Assembly (NCBI RefSeq): GCF_009741265.1 | Contig: NZ_WOWL01000001.1 | Span: 3,348,001 to 3,412,000, forward strand | Length of the DNA stretch: 64,000 bases | DNA from: Pseudarthrobacter sp. GA104 | Lineage (GTDB): Bacteria > Actinomycetota > Actinomycetes > Actinomycetales > Micrococcaceae | Direction: 5' to 3' | Shown here: positions 16,722 to 25,954 of the stretch, one piece after another | Layout: every line of letters begins with the position of its first letter | Position numbering within the stretch: the stretch's first letter is position 1 | The notes under the pieces: model-generated | Databases searched by the model: none | What the model saw: only the letters and a program-made list of their open reading frames with translations | Told to the model about the DNA's origin: nothing | Made by a program: the position numbers and the translations under genes

Positions 16722-17708
16722 ATGAAACGTCGTCTTATTTCCATCCTGGCAGTTGCCTCTGTCCTGGGGCTGGCGGCCTGCGGAAGCGGCTCGCCCAGTT
16801 CTACCGGCGGCGGAAGCGCACCGGCCACCGGGGGCGGCGGCGCGGGCTTGACCAAGGTCAGCGTCGGCGTCATCCCCATTGTGGACTGTGCCCCCATCTA
16901 CCTTGGCGACAAGCAGGGATTCTTCAAGGACGAAGGCCTTCAGCTGGACATCCAGACGGCCACGGGCGGCGCGGCGATTGTCCCCGGCGTGGTCAGCGGC
17001 AGCTTCGACTTCGCGTTCTCCAACCTGATTTCGGTGATGGTCGCCAAGGACAAAGGGCTGGACCTGAAGTTCGTGGCCAACGGCGCCTCCACCACCGGCG
17101 AGAAGGGCAAGGACATCGGCGGCGTCGTGGCCCCGGCCGGCTCGGACATCAAGTCCGCGAAGGACCTGGCCGGCAAAACGGTGTCCGTGAACAACCTCTC
17201 CAATATCGGCGACACCACCATCAAGTCGGTGATCGAGAAGGACGGCGGTGATCCAAGTGGGGTGAAGTTCGTGGAGGTAGCCTTCCCGGACGCCCCGGCG
17301 GCGCTGGCCAACAAGCAGGTGGACGCCGCCTGGATCCTGGAGCCCTTCCTGTCGAAGGCCGTTGCTGAAGGCGGAACCGTGGTGTCGTCCAACTTTGTGG
17401 AGATGAGCCCGGAACTGGACATCGCCGGCTACTTCACCAAGGGCGACACCATCAAAGGCAAAGCGGAGCTGACCGGGAAGTTCACCCGGGCCATGAACAA
17501 GTCCCTTGAGTACGCCCAGGAGCATCCGCAGGAAGTCCGCGACATCGTGGGCACCTACACGAAGATCGATGAGGCCACCCGGGCCAGGATGATCCTGCCG
17601 CGCTACCGCACTGACTTCGACAAGGATGCCTTCAAGACGCTCGGCGATGCCGCGGCCAAGTACGGCACCCTGAGCAAAGCGCCGAGTGCGGACGACCTCC
17701 TCCCGTGA
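16722..17708 (+). CDS. ABC importer substrate-binding lipoprotein, nitrate/sulfonate/taurine (SsuA/NMT1) type
   Basis: Extracytoplasmic binding protein of 328 aa anchored as a lipoprotein: charged start MKRR, hydrophobic stretch, then lipobox LGLAAC with the lipidated Cys near residue 20, followed by a Ser/Gly-rich linker. The fold is of the SsuA/ThiY class, with VGVIPIVDCAPIYLGDKQGFFKDEGL and later AWILEPFLSKAVAEGG. AAGGAGTG lies 4 nt before the ATG. Two permeases and an ATPase follow with overlapping ends. The ligand may be an alkanesulfonate, a thiamine precursor or another small anion; no neighbour settles it. Confidence 0.85.
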   Translation: MKRRLISILAVASVLGLAACGSGSPSSTGGGSAPATGGGGAGLTKVSVGVIPIVDCAPIYLGDKQGFFKDEGLQLDIQTATGGAAIVPGVVSGSFDFAFSNLISVMVAKDKGLDLKFVANGASTTGEKGKDIGGVVAPAGSDIKSAKDLAGKTVSVNNLSNIGDTTIKSVIEKDGGDPSGVKFVEVAFPDAPAALANKQVDAAWILEPFLSKAVAEGGTVVSSNFVEMSPELDIAGYFTKGDTIKGKAELTGKFTRAMNKSLEYAQEHPQEVRDIVGTYTKIDEATRARMILPRYRTDFDKDAFKTLGDAAAKYGTLSKAPSADDLLP

Positions 17709-18547
17709 GTTCAGGAACCCTGGCCACCGGCGGGGCCGCTCCACGGGCGGAGCGGCCCCGAAGGAAGGGCGGCAAGGGAGCGGCGAAACAACTGCTCGGA
17801 GTCGCGGGGATCATCGGATTCCTGGCCACATGGGAGCTCATTCCCCGCCTCGGCCTGATTGATGAACGGTTCCTCCCGCCCGCCAGTGAAGTGGTTGCCG
17901 CCCTGGTTGTTGACTTCGGCCTCACGGCCTTCTGGGTTGCGGCGGGAGAAACCATGAAAGCGTGGTTCCTCGGCCTCCTGATCGCCGTGGCCGCAGCCGT
18001 CCTGCTCGGTTTCATCATCGGCTCCAGCGGCTTCCTCCGGAAGGCCACCAACTCCACCATCGAGTTCCTGCGCCCCATCCCGTCGGTGGCCCTTATCCCC
18101 TTGGCCGTGCTGCTCTTCGGGGTAAAGATCGAGTCGTCCCTGCTGCTCATCGTGTACGCCTCCTTCTGGCAGGTCCTCATTCAGGTGCTCTACGGCGTGG
18201 CCGACGTCGACATGGTCGCCAACAACACTGCCAAGACCTACGGACTGGGCCGGATGGCCCGCATCCGGTACGTCGTGTTTCCGACGGCCCTGCCCTACCT
18301 GATGACGGGTGTTCGGCTTGCCGCTGCGGTGGCGCTGGTCCTGGCCATCACGGCGGAACTGGTGATCGGTTCCCCGGGCCTGGGCCGGGAGATTGCCCTC
18401 GCCCAGTCCGGCGGCGCCATCTCCGGCATGTACGCCCTGGTGCTGGCCACCGGCCTGATAGGTGTCCTGATCAACATGGTGATGCGCCAGATCGAGAAGC
18501 GGATCCTGGCATGGCACTCGTCTGTGCGCTCGGAGGTGATCGTATGA
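17705..18547 (+). CDS. ABC importer permease subunit 1 (SsuC/TauC-like)
   Basis: Membrane permease of 280 aa with about six helices, of the nitrate/sulfonate/taurine importer class. EFLRPIPSVALIPLAVLLFG and the EAA-like cytoplasmic loop ANNTAKTYGLGRMARIRYVVFPTALP, which contacts the ATPase, are visible. The GTG start overlaps the stop of the binding-protein gene by 4 nt (GTGA), and its stop overlaps the next permease as ATGA. It forms a heterodimer with subunit 2, since the operon has two different permeases and one ATPase. Confidence 0.87.
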   Translation: MSSGTLATGGAAPRAERPRRKGGKGAAKQLLGVAGIIGFLATWELIPRLGLIDERFLPPASEVVAALVVDFGLTAFWVAAGETMKAWFLGLLIAVAAAVLLGFIIGSSGFLRKATNSTIEFLRPIPSVALIPLAVLLFGVKIESSLLLIVYASFWQVLIQVLYGVADVDMVANNTAKTYGLGRMARIRYVVFPTALPYLMTGVRLAAAVALVLAITAELVIGSPGLGREIALAQSGGAISGMYALVLATGLIGVLINMVMRQIEKRILAWHSSVRSEVIV

Positions 18548-19317
18548 GGTCGCTGAAAAACCTCGGCTATATCGTGGGCCTGCCGGTCCTGCTGGTCCTG
18601 GTCTGGTGGTCCTCCACCCTGGGAGCGGTCAACTTTTTTGTCCCCCGGCCCGCCGACCTTGTGGGGACCTTCGGCAAAGTATGGTTCGGTGACAGGTTCT
18701 TTTCCGATGTCCTGCCCAGCCTGGGCAGGCTGGTGGTGGGCGTGGCGGTGGCCATTGCCATCGGAGTTGTGGGCGGGGTCCTGATCGGGTCCATCCGGTG
18801 GCTGCGGGCACTGCTGGAACCGACGCTGGAATTCTTCCGTGCCATCCCGCCGCCGGTCCTGGTGCCGGTGCTGATGCTGCTGATGGGCATCACCGACTCC
18901 ATGAAGGTCATGGTGATCATTTCCGGTTGCGTCTGGCCCGTGCTGCTCAACACCATCGAGGGTGTGCGGGCTGTGGACCCGGTGCTCTCCGACTCGGCAC
19001 ACACGTACGGCATCAGCGGCTGGGCGCGCGTGCGGCACCTGGTGCTTCCTTCCGCCAGCCCGCAGATCATGGCCGGGGTGCGCCAGTCGCTGTCCCTCGG
19101 GCTGATCCTCATGGTGATTTCCGAAATGTTTGCCTCGTCCTCCGGGCTGGGCTTCACCATTGTCCAGTTCCAGCGGTCCTTCGCCATCCCGGAAATGTGG
19201 TCCGGCATTGTGGTCCTGGGCCTGCTGGGCGTGGCCATGTCTTTCATCTTCCAGTGGGCGGAGCGGAACATCCTGCGCTGGTACCACGGCCAGAAAGAGG
19301 TAGAAAATGCAGCCTGA
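18544..19317 (+). CDS. ABC importer permease subunit 2 (SsuC/TauC-like)
   Basis: Second permease (257 aa) of the same importer, with about six helices. It has EFFRAIPPPVLVPVLMLLMG and the coupling loop DPVLSDSAHTYGISGWARVRHLVLPSASPQ. The start overlaps the preceding stop by 4 nt, and its last codons overlap the start of the ATPase gene. Sequence similarity to subunit 1 is clear but moderate, so the pair arose by an old duplication and probably forms a heterodimeric channel. Confidence 0.87.
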   Translation: MRSLKNLGYIVGLPVLLVLVWWSSTLGAVNFFVPRPADLVGTFGKVWFGDRFFSDVLPSLGRLVVGVAVAIAIGVVGGVLIGSIRWLRALLEPTLEFFRAIPPPVLVPVLMLLMGITDSMKVMVIISGCVWPVLLNTIEGVRAVDPVLSDSAHTYGISGWARVRHLVLPSASPQIMAGVRQSLSLGLILMVISEMFASSSGLGFTIVQFQRSFAIPEMWSGIVVLGLLGVAMSFIFQWAERNILRWYHGQKEVENAA

Positions 19318-20170
19318 ACCCACCCAAGCGACCACGGAGGCCACCCTCTCCGTCCGCGGGCTGAAGAAGGTCTACCAGACCGACGGCGGCGACGTGGAGG
19401 CGGTCCGGAACCTCACCTTTGACCTGCGCGCGGGGGAGCTGGCCTGCCTGGTGGGGCCCTCGGGCTCCGGCAAGACCACGCTGCTCAAGTGCATCTCCGG
19501 GCTCATGGCGCCGACCGAAGGCGAAGTGCTCCTGGACGGCAAGCGGGTGACCGGTCCACCCAAGAAGATGGCCGTGGTGTTCCAGGAATACGGACGTTCG
19601 CTGTTCCCGTGGATGCGGGTCCGCGACAACGTGGAACTGCCGCTGAAAAACCAGGGGGTGCCCAAGGCCGAACGGGACCGGCTGGTGGATGACGCCCTCG
19701 AGGCCGTGGGGCTCTCGCATGTGCCACGGTCCTACCCCTGGCAGCTTTCCGGCGGCATGCAGCAGCGCGTGGCTATTGCCCGGGCCATCGCGTACCAGCC
19801 CGAGGTCCTGCTGATGGACGAACCGTTCGCGGCCGTGGATGCGCAGACCCGGGCCGATCTTGAGGACCTGATCCGGGTGGTCTGGAGAAAGCTGGGCGTC
19901 ACGGTGCTCTTCGTGACCCACGACATTGACGAATCCGTCTACCTCGGCGAGCGGGTAATCATCCTTTCCAGCTCGCCTACCGTGATCCAGGAGGATATTA
20001 CGATCGACCTTCCGGACGAGCGCGACCAACTTAATACCCGTTCCCTGCCGCGCTTCACGGAGCTGCGCCACCACGTGTACGAACAGATCCAGCTGGCGAA
20101 GAAGGGGCACCGCCCGGCCGCGGCCTCATCCGGGAAGGAGACCCCGGTCAAGGGGCAGCATGCCGGCTGA
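19307..20170 (+). CDS. ABC importer ATPase (SsuB/TauB-like)
   Basis: ATP-binding subunit of 287 aa. Walker A is GPSGSGKTT (about 50-58), the Q-loop lies in VVFQEYGRSLFPWMRVRDNV, the signature is LSGGMQQRVAIARA, Walker B is VLLMDEPF and the switch His is in VTHDIDES. The FQEYGRSLFPW string is common in nitrate/taurine-type ATPases. A GAGGT site precedes the ATG at 19307, inside the end of the permease gene. The 3' end overlaps the convergent DUF2461 gene by 23 bp, so the two transcripts run into each other. Confidence 0.9.
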   Translation: MQPEPTQATTEATLSVRGLKKVYQTDGGDVEAVRNLTFDLRAGELACLVGPSGSGKTTLLKCISGLMAPTEGEVLLDGKRVTGPPKKMAVVFQEYGRSLFPWMRVRDNVELPLKNQGVPKAERDRLVDDALEAVGLSHVPRSYPWQLSGGMQQRVAIARAIAYQPEVLLMDEPFAAVDAQTRADLEDLIRVVWRKLGVTVLFVTHDIDESVYLGERVIILSSSPTVIQEDITIDLPDERDQLNTRSLPRFTELRHHVYEQIQLAKKGHRPAAASSGKETPVKGQHAG

Positions 20171-20783
20171 CCCAGTCAACCAATGGCCGCAGGTCCTCCC
20201 ACAGCCCGGCGATGTCCTGGACCGCGGCAGGGGTTGCCAGCCAGTCCGGCCGGCCAAGGTTGACGCTGGCGGCGAGGGATTTGTGCTTCAGGAGTTCGGC
20301 CCGCGGGTGCTCCCGCGCATACCCGCGCGGCACCGTCTTTAGCTGCTCTCCCTCAACGGCAAAGCCGGCCGCGGCAACAGCCTCCAGGATCCGCCGGAGC
20401 GACTCGCCGGTGCCGGAGGCGTCCACGGAATTGCGGTACCTGGCCAGCTGCGCCGGCGTATGCGAGTGGTAGCCGCCGCCCACCAGCAGTCCGTCAGCGC
20501 TTATCTGCAGGTAGTAGCCAACCCCTTCCTGGACGGATGCCACCGCACCCTGGGCCGTCTTGTAGGGGGACTTGTCCTCGGAAAACCGGATGTCCCTGTT
20601 GGGCCGGAAGAGCTTCGCCGGCCCAAACCTGGGTTCCAGCTCCGCAAGCAGTAACGAAAGCGGTTCCCTGATCAGGGACAGGTAACTGTCCTTGTGTTCC
20701 TGCCACCACTCCCGGTTGTTGTTGTCCTGAAGCTCCTCATAGAACCCGAAGGCGCCGGCAGGTATGCCCTGGAAAGTTGTCAT
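20148..20783 (-). CDS. DUF2461 domain-containing protein
   Basis: Soluble protein of 211 aa of the DUF2461/TIGR02453 family, whose function is unknown. Family blocks visible are FYEELQDNNNREWWQEHKDSY near the N-terminus, LFRPNRDIRFSEDKSPYKT (about 58-76) and GGGYHSHTPAQLARYRNSVD. The start is supported by TAGGAT lying 6 nt upstream (leaderless type). The gene is convergent with, and overlaps, the ABC ATPase. Nothing in the context suggests a role. Confidence 0.82.
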   Translation of the reverse strand: MTTFQGIPAGAFGFYEELQDNNNREWWQEHKDSYLSLIREPLSLLLAELEPRFGPAKLFRPNRDIRFSEDKSPYKTAQGAVASVQEGVGYYLQISADGLLVGGGYHSHTPAQLARYRNSVDASGTGESLRRILEAVAAAGFAVEGEQLKTVPRGYAREHPRAELLKHKSLAASVNLGRPDWLATPAAVQDIAGLWEDLRPLVDWVSRHAAP

Positions 20784-20840
20784 GCAGCGATCCTAGGGAC
20801 GGCGGGCGGCGGCGGCCATGCGCGGAGCCGGGTATGTGGA

Positions 20841-20885
20841 AAAAAGAAGACCACCCCGCCACACGAACAGCGGCGGGGTGGTCTT
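20841..20885 (-). terminator. Rho-independent terminator of furA-katA
   Basis: 14-bp perfect arms (20847-20860 and 20872-20885) with an 11-nt loop lie 24 bp after the katA stop. On the minus strand the stem is followed by a U-rich tail (the A-run at 20840-20848), so this is a canonical intrinsic terminator for the catalase transcript. Confidence 0.88.
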
Positions 20886-20908
20886 CAGCAAGTCAAGACG
20901 GAGCTGGA

Positions 20909-22405
20909 TCAGCCGATCTTGTTGGCAGCCTCAGCGTCGGAGGACGGAGCTGACGGAGCAGCCGCGGTACCGAGGTTGGCGCGCAGCTTGGCGCCGAGTT
21001 CGGCGTCAACGTTGGTCCAGTACTGGATGGCGCGTTCCTTGATGCCGGGGCTCTTGACGCCGCCCACTGCACCGGTGATGGTCTCGAGGAAGCGGGCCTT
21101 CGCAGCTTCGTCGTAGACCTCGCGGTAGAGCGTGCCCGCCTGGACGAAGTCGCCGTCCTCTGCGTGGAGGGAGTGCGCGGCGAGGGTCAGCTCGCCGTCG
21201 TTCTCCCAGCCGCCGGCCGGGTTCTGCGGCTCGACTGCGGCCGGGCCGCCAACGGAGTTGGGGGCGTAGACCGGCACGGACGGGGCGTTGAAGTGGTAGC
21301 GCCCGGCACCGTCCTGGCTGTAGTTGTTGACCTGGTTCTTGGGCTGGTTCACCGGGATCTGGGCGTGGTTGGTGCCGACGCGGTAGCGGTGGGCGTCCGC
21401 GTAGGAGAAGATGCGGGCCTGCAGCATCTTGTCCGGGGAAGCGGCGATGCCCGGCACGAAGTTCGACGGCGCGAAGGTGGCCTGCTCGATCTGCGCGAAG
21501 TAGTTCTCCGGGTTCCGGTTCAGCTCCATGGTGCCCACCTTGATCAGCGGGTAGTCGCCGTGCGGCCACACCTTGGTCAGGTCGAACGGGTTGAAGCGGT
21601 AGGTCTTGGCGTCCTCGTACGGCATGACCTGGACGTGCAGGTCCCAGGACGGGAAGTTGCCGGCCTCGATGTTCTCGGAGAGGTCGCGGATGTAGAAGTC
21701 GGCGTCGGAGCCTGCCAGCTGCTCGGCCTGCTCGCTGCCCATGGAGTTCACGCCCTGGTTGGACTTGAAGTGGTACTTGACCCAGAACCGCTCGCCCTCG
21801 GCGTTGATCCACTGGTAGGTGTGCGAGCCGTAGCCCTGCATTTCGCGCCAGGAGGCGGGCAGGCCGCGGTCGCCCATGAGCCAGGTGACCTGGTGTGCGG
21901 ACTCGGGGGACAGGGTCCAGAAGTCCCACTGCATGTCGGCGTCGCGCAGGTGCGTGCCCGGCAGGCGCTTCTGGGAGTGGATGAAGTCCGGGAACTTGAT
22001 GCCGTCACGGATGAAGAACACCGGGGTGTTGTTGCCCACGAGGTCGTAGTTGCCCTCGGTGGTGTAGAACTTCACGGCGAAGCCGCGGGGATCGCGCCAG
22101 GTGTCCGGGGAGCCGCTTTCGCCGGCCACGGAGGAGAAGCGGATCAGCATTTCGGTTTCGACGCCGGGCTGGAGGAAGGCTGCCTTGGTGTACCTGGACA
22201 CGTCCTCGGTGGCCTTGAACGTACCGAATGCGCCGCCGCCCTTGGCGTGCACTACGCGCTCCGGCACCCGCTCGCGGTTGAACTGGGCGAGCTTTTCCAC
22301 CAGGTAGTGGTCAGTCAGGATGATGGCACCGTCGGCACCGACTGACTTCGAGTGCGCGTCCGACGTAACGGGGGCACCTGACTGGGTTGTTGAAATGGCA
22401 GTCAT
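20909..22405 (-). CDS. katA: Monofunctional heme catalase (clade KatA)
   Basis: Catalase of 498 aa that splits hydrogen peroxide. The active-site His is in [14 protein letters not shown] (about residue 53), the distal Asn in [14 protein letters not shown], and the proximal heme-ligand Tyr in [14 protein letters not shown]. The length is that of small-subunit catalases. AGGAG precedes the ATG. It starts only 7 bp after the stop of a Fur-family gene, which makes a two-gene peroxide-response operon. Confidence 0.95.
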   Translation of the reverse strand: MTAISTTQSGAPVTSDAHSKSVGADGAIILTDHYLVEKLAQFNRERVPERVVHAKGGGAFGTFKATEDVSRYTKAAFLQPGVETEMLIRFSSVAGESGSPDTWRDPRGFAVKFYTTEGNYDLVGNNTPVFFIRDGIKFPDFIHSQKRLPGTHLRDADMQWDFWTLSPESAHQVTWLMGDRGLPASWREMQGYGSHTYQWINAEGERFWVKYHFKSNQGVNSMGSEQAEQLAGSDADFYIRDLSENIEAGNFPSWDLHVQVMPYEDAKTYRFNPFDLTKVWPHGDYPLIKVGTMELNRNPENYFAQIEQATFAPSNFVPGIAASPDKMLQARIFSYADAHRYRVGTNHAQIPVNQPKNQVNNYSQDGAGRYHFNAPSVPVYAPNSVGGPAAVEPQNPAGGWENDGELTLAAHSLHAEDGDFVQAGTLYREVYDEAAKARFLETITGAVGGVKSPGIKERAIQYWTNVDAELGAKLRANLGTAAAPSAPSSDAEAANKIG

Positions 22406-22412
22406 TGTTCTC

Positions 22413-22898
22413 CTATTTCTCTATTTCTTGCGGGGGACGATTGGAAGGAAGTTGTTGGGACTGCTGGCAGTCCTGGCAGATGCCCTGGTACATGACATCG
22501 GCGATCTGGATGGTCATCGGCTTGGCGTTTTCATCCCAGTGGGGGGTGAGGCAGGGTGCGTGGCCCACTGCGCAGTCGACGTCCTCCACCCGGCCGCAGC
22601 TGATGCAGATGGCGTGGTGGTGGTTGTCGCCCACCCGCGTCTCGTACAGGGCGGGGGAGTGCGGGGGCTCAAACCTGCGGAGCATGTGCAGGTCCGTCAG
22701 GTCGCCGAGCACAACATATACGGACTGTGCCGTCAGCTCAGGCAGTTCGGCGCGGGCGGCGGCCAGGATGCTCTCCGCAGGGGAGTGGGGGTGGCGTTCG
22801 ACGGCGGCCAGGACCGCCAACCGCTGTTTGGTCACCCTGCGGCCGTGGGCACGCAGGGCGGCAGCCCATGCCTCGTGGCCGTCAAAGTGTTCCGTCAT
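22413..22898 (-). CDS. furA: Fur-family regulator (FurA/PerR-like) of catalase
   Basis: Metal-dependent repressor of 161 aa that probably represses itself and katA and is released by peroxide or metal change. The winged helix is [31 protein letters not shown], the metal-site histidines are in [22 protein letters not shown], and a second CxxC pair (CQDC) sits near the C-terminus. ATG 22898 gives the family start; an in-frame TTG at 22910 is 6 nt after a CATAAT box and would be the 5' end of a leaderless mRNA, so the true start may be 4 codons longer. Confidence 0.9.
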   Translation of the reverse strand: MTEHFDGHEAWAAALRAHGRRVTKQRLAVLAAVERHPHSPAESILAAARAELPELTAQSVYVVLGDLTDLHMLRRFEPPHSPALYETRVGDNHHHAICISCGRVEDVDCAVGHAPCLTPHWDENAKPMTIQIADVMYQGICQDCQQSQQLPSNRPPQEIEK

Positions 22899-22913
22899 GC
22901 CACCATTCAAGCA

Positions 22914-22938
22914 CTTATTATGAGCATCTCACAATAAG
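22914..22938. promoter_or_regulatory. Fur-type operator between furA and the MFS gene
   Basis: An 11-bp inverted repeat with one mismatch, CTTATTATGAG-CAT-CTCACAATAAG, sits 16 bp before the furA ATG. On the furA strand it includes CATAAT, 6 nt before an in-frame TTG, so a bound repressor would cover the -10. It is also 54 bp upstream of the divergent MFS gene. Confidence 0.7.
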
Positions 22939-22991
22939 GCTCGGCTAACACGTTGTGAACGGGAAGAAACCGCCGCCGCTAGGGTTGCGGG

Positions 22992-24263
22992 GTGGGGAAA
23001 CTGCTCGCTGACATCACGCCGCTCCGGGAGAGCCCTGCGTTCCGCCGGCTCTGGGTGGGCTCGGCCGTATCCGCCGTCGGCAGCCAGCTCACCCTGGTGG
23101 CAGTGAGCCTTGAGGTTTACCGGATAACGGGGGAGAGCCTCTACGTCGGCCTGCTGGCGGTCTTCGCCCTGGTGCCGCTGGTGATCGGCGGGCTGCTGGG
23201 CGGATCCCTCGCCGACTCCCATGACAGGCGCCAGGTGGCGCTGCTGGCCTCCACCGTCATGTGGCTGGCCACCGGACTGATCGCGCTGCAGTCCTGGCTG
23301 CAGCTGGGCAACGTATGGGTCCTGTACCTCCTGGTGGCGCTGCAGAGCGGCGCGCAGGCCATCAACCAGCCGGCCCGCAGCGCCATCCTCCCCATGCTGA
23401 TCCGAACCGAACTCCTGCCTGCGGCCAACGCACTGAGCATGATGTCCTTCGGCCTCTCCATGACGGCCGGTCCGCTGCTGGCCGGCGTGCTGGTGGCCTG
23501 GGTGGGGTTCGGCTGGACGTACACCCTTGATTTCGCAAGTTTCGCGTTCGTGCTGTGGGCGGTCTACCGGCTGCCGCCCCTGCCGCCGTCAGGGAGCCCG
23601 GGCAGGCCCGGACTCCGCTCCGTCGTCGAAGGCTTCCGCTTCCTCGGCACGCGGCCCAACCTCCGGATGACCTTCGTGATCGACCTGGTGGCCATGGTCC
23701 TTGCCCAGCCGCGGGCGCTGATGCCGGCCATCGGTGCCGTCATGATCGGCGGCGGCGAAGCGACCGTAGGCGTCCTGCTGGCGTCCAGCGCCGTCGGCGC
23801 TTTCCTGGCGGGCCTGTTTTCCGGACCCCTCGGCGGCGTCCGCTGGCAAGGGAGCGCCGTGGTCATCTCGGTAATGGGGTGGGGTGCGTCCATGGCGGCC
23901 TTCGGCCTGGTGGTGCTGCTCGCCGGGCGTGCACCGGACGGGGCGGTCACGCCCTGGCTTCTCCCGGCGGCAGTCTGCTGCGCGCTCGCGGGCATTGCCG
24001 ATTCCATCAGCGGCGTCTTCCGCCACACCATCCTCCAGGCGGCCACACCGGACCACCTCCGCGGGCGGCTCCAGGGCGTCTTCATCGTGGTGGTGGCCGG
24101 CGGTCCCAGGATCGGCGACCTGCTGGCCGGCGGCGCCACCAGGCTCGCGGCCGAGGGCTGGGTCCTGCTGCTCGGCGGCGGGCTGTGCATCGCCGGGGCC
24201 TGGGCGGCGGCCAGCCTCCAGCCGGGCTTCCGCAGGTACGACGCGCGGAACCCTGCCCCCTAG
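22992..24263 (+). CDS. MFS transporter, EntS-like (12 TM)
   Basis: Major facilitator protein of 423 aa with about 12 helices. The N-terminal SPAFRRLWVGSAVSAVGSQLTLVAVSLEVY and the loop GGSLADSHDRRQVALLAS (motif A variant) place it in the EntS/tetracycline-resistance-like branch of siderophore and drug exporters. The GTG start has TAGGGT 6 nt upstream, pointing to a leaderless mRNA. It is divergent from furA across a 93-bp gap that holds the Fur-type operator. Substrate unknown. Confidence 0.83.
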   Translation: MGKLLADITPLRESPAFRRLWVGSAVSAVGSQLTLVAVSLEVYRITGESLYVGLLAVFALVPLVIGGLLGGSLADSHDRRQVALLASTVMWLATGLIALQSWLQLGNVWVLYLLVALQSGAQAINQPARSAILPMLIRTELLPAANALSMMSFGLSMTAGPLLAGVLVAWVGFGWTYTLDFASFAFVLWAVYRLPPLPPSGSPGRPGLRSVVEGFRFLGTRPNLRMTFVIDLVAMVLAQPRALMPAIGAVMIGGGEATVGVLLASSAVGAFLAGLFSGPLGGVRWQGSAVVISVMGWGASMAAFGLVVLLAGRAPDGAVTPWLLPAAVCCALAGIADSISGVFRHTILQAATPDHLRGRLQGVFIVVVAGGPRIGDLLAGGATRLAAEGWVLLLGGGLCIAGAWAAASLQPGFRRYDARNPAP

Positions 24264-24295
24264 ACAGCCGTTTCCATAGTGAGTAAGGAGGAGAC

Positions 24296-25165
24296 GTGCA
24301 CAAACACTACAACGGGCTCAAGACCGCGGCGCTCTTCGGGGTGCTGTGGGCGGTGCTGCTGGGCCTCGGGGCGCTGATCGGCACCAGTACCCGCAGCTCC
24401 GCGCCGATCTGGATCATGGCCCTCGTGGGCGTGGCCACGACGGCATACGGCTACTGGAACAGCGACAAGATCGCCATCCGCGCCATGGCGGCCTACCCCG
24501 TCACGGAACCGCAGGCGCCGCAGCTGTACCAGATGGTCCGGGAACTGTCCGTCCGCGCCAACCAGCCCATGCCGCGCATCTACCTCTCGCCCACCATGAA
24601 CCCGAACGCCTTCGCCACCGGCCGCAATCCCCGGAACGCCGCCGTGTGCGTGACCGAGGGAATGCTGCAGTTGCTGGACGCCCGGGAGCTCCGCGGAGTC
24701 CTGGGCCACGAGCTCATGCACGTCTACAACCGGGACATCCTCACCTCGTCCGTGGCCGCCGCCGTCGCAGGCGTGATCACGTCGGTGGGCCAGATGCTCC
24801 TGTTCTTCGGCGGCGGTGACCGGCGCAATTCCAATCCGCTGGCGATGCTGGCCATGGCGCTCCTCGCCCCCTTCGCGGCGTCGCTGATCCAGATGGCCAT
24901 TTCCCGGACCCGGGAGTACGACGCCGACGAGGACGGTTCGCAGCTGACCGGCGATCCGCTGGCGCTCGCCTCAGCGCTGGCCAAGATCGAGCGGGGCGTC
25001 ACCATCGCACCGCTGCCGCAGGACCAGCGGCTGGTGAATGCCTCGCACCTGATGATCGCCAACCCCTTCCGCGGCGGTGCGATGACCAAGCTGTTTGCCA
25101 CGCATCCGCCCATGCGGGACCGGATTTCCCGGCTGGAGCGGATGGCAGGCCGGCCGCTGGGCTGA
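24296..25165 (+). CDS. htpX: Membrane zinc metalloprotease HtpX
   Basis: M48B-family protease of 289 aa for quality control of membrane proteins. Two N-terminal helices (about 10-30 and 37-53) precede the catalytic HELMH (H138, E139, H142); two further hydrophobic segments follow, and the third zinc ligand is the Glu in REYDADEDG. ATHPPMRDRISRLERM is the conserved C-terminus. GTG start with a strong AAGGAGGAG site 2-3 nt upstream. It converges with yajQ over a shared hairpin. Confidence 0.92.
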   Translation: MHKHYNGLKTAALFGVLWAVLLGLGALIGTSTRSSAPIWIMALVGVATTAYGYWNSDKIAIRAMAAYPVTEPQAPQLYQMVRELSVRANQPMPRIYLSPTMNPNAFATGRNPRNAAVCVTEGMLQLLDARELRGVLGHELMHVYNRDILTSSVAAAVAGVITSVGQMLLFFGGGDRRNSNPLAMLAMALLAPFAASLIQMAISRTREYDADEDGSQLTGDPLALASALAKIERGVTIAPLPQDQRLVNASHLMIANPFRGGAMTKLFATHPPMRDRISRLERMAGRPLG

Positions 25166-25189
25166 CGTCCGGCGTCTCCGGGACGCGCA

Positions 25190-25230
25190 AAGAGGCCGGC
25201 GCAGCCCTATTCCGGGTGCGCCGGCCTCTT
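25190..25230. terminator. Bidirectional terminator between htpX and yajQ
   Basis: 14-bp perfect arms (25190-25203 and 25217-25230) with a 13-nt loop, 24 bp after the htpX stop and 47 bp from the yajQ stop. Confidence 0.82.
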
Positions 25231-25277
25231 GCGTGTCGGCCGAAATTATGCGCGTCGAGAACGACGGCGGCGGACGG

Positions 25278-25769
25278 CTAGCTGCGGAAGTTCACGAACT
25301 GCAGGTCGGCTTCCTCGAAGTCCTTCAGCAGGGCCATGGTGGCCTGCAGGTCGTCGCGGGACTTGGACGTCACGCGGAGCTCGTCGCCCTGGATCTGGGA
25401 CTTGACCGACTTGGGGGCTTCATCGCGGATGAGCTTGTTGATCTTCTTGGCGAGGTCCTGTGCGATGCCCTCCTTGATGGAGGCCTCCAGCCGGTACTCC
25501 TTGCCGGACGCATAGGGCTCGCCGGCGTCCAGCGACTTCAGCGAGATGCCGCGGCGGATCAGCTTGGACTGGAGCACGTCCAGCACTGCCAGGACCCGTT
25601 CCTCGGAGTTCGCCTTCATCAGGATCTTTTCGCCGCTGAAATCCACCTCGGCGCCGACGCCCTTGAAGTCGTAGCGCTGGGCCAGCTCCTTCTGCGCCTG
25701 GTTCAGCGCGTTGGCCACTTCCTGCTTGTCTACCTTGCTTACGACGTCGAACGTTGACTCGCCTGCCAT
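25278..25769 (-). CDS. yajQ: YajQ family nucleotide-binding protein
   Basis: Protein of 163 aa with two ferredoxin-like domains; family members bind cyclic di-GMP or nucleic acid, and some act with a transcription factor. The conserved N-terminus STFDVVSKVDKQEVANALNQAQKEL, the QRYDFKG motif and the C-terminus DFEEADLQFVNFR are intact. An AAGGAG site precedes the ATG. It is alone, convergent with htpX. The ligand in this organism is not known. Confidence 0.9.
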   Translation of the reverse strand: MAGESTFDVVSKVDKQEVANALNQAQKELAQRYDFKGVGAEVDFSGEKILMKANSEERVLAVLDVLQSKLIRRGISLKSLDAGEPYASGKEYRLEASIKEGIAQDLAKKINKLIRDEAPKSVKSQIQGDELRVTSKSRDDLQATMALLKDFEEADLQFVNFRS

Positions 25770-25954
25770 GACTCTCCTTTTGCCGGTGGAAGCCCTGTGC
25801 GCGGACAGGGGGTGATCACTGCATTCCAGCCTAATACGGATGGCCGCGTTGAGGGGCTCAGGGATTCACAGTTCCCTCCCAGCGGACGCTCTGCAGGAAC
25901 GAAGGAGGGCGGAGAACAGTTGAACGTGTTGGGAAGTTGTTCGAAGGGAACACC

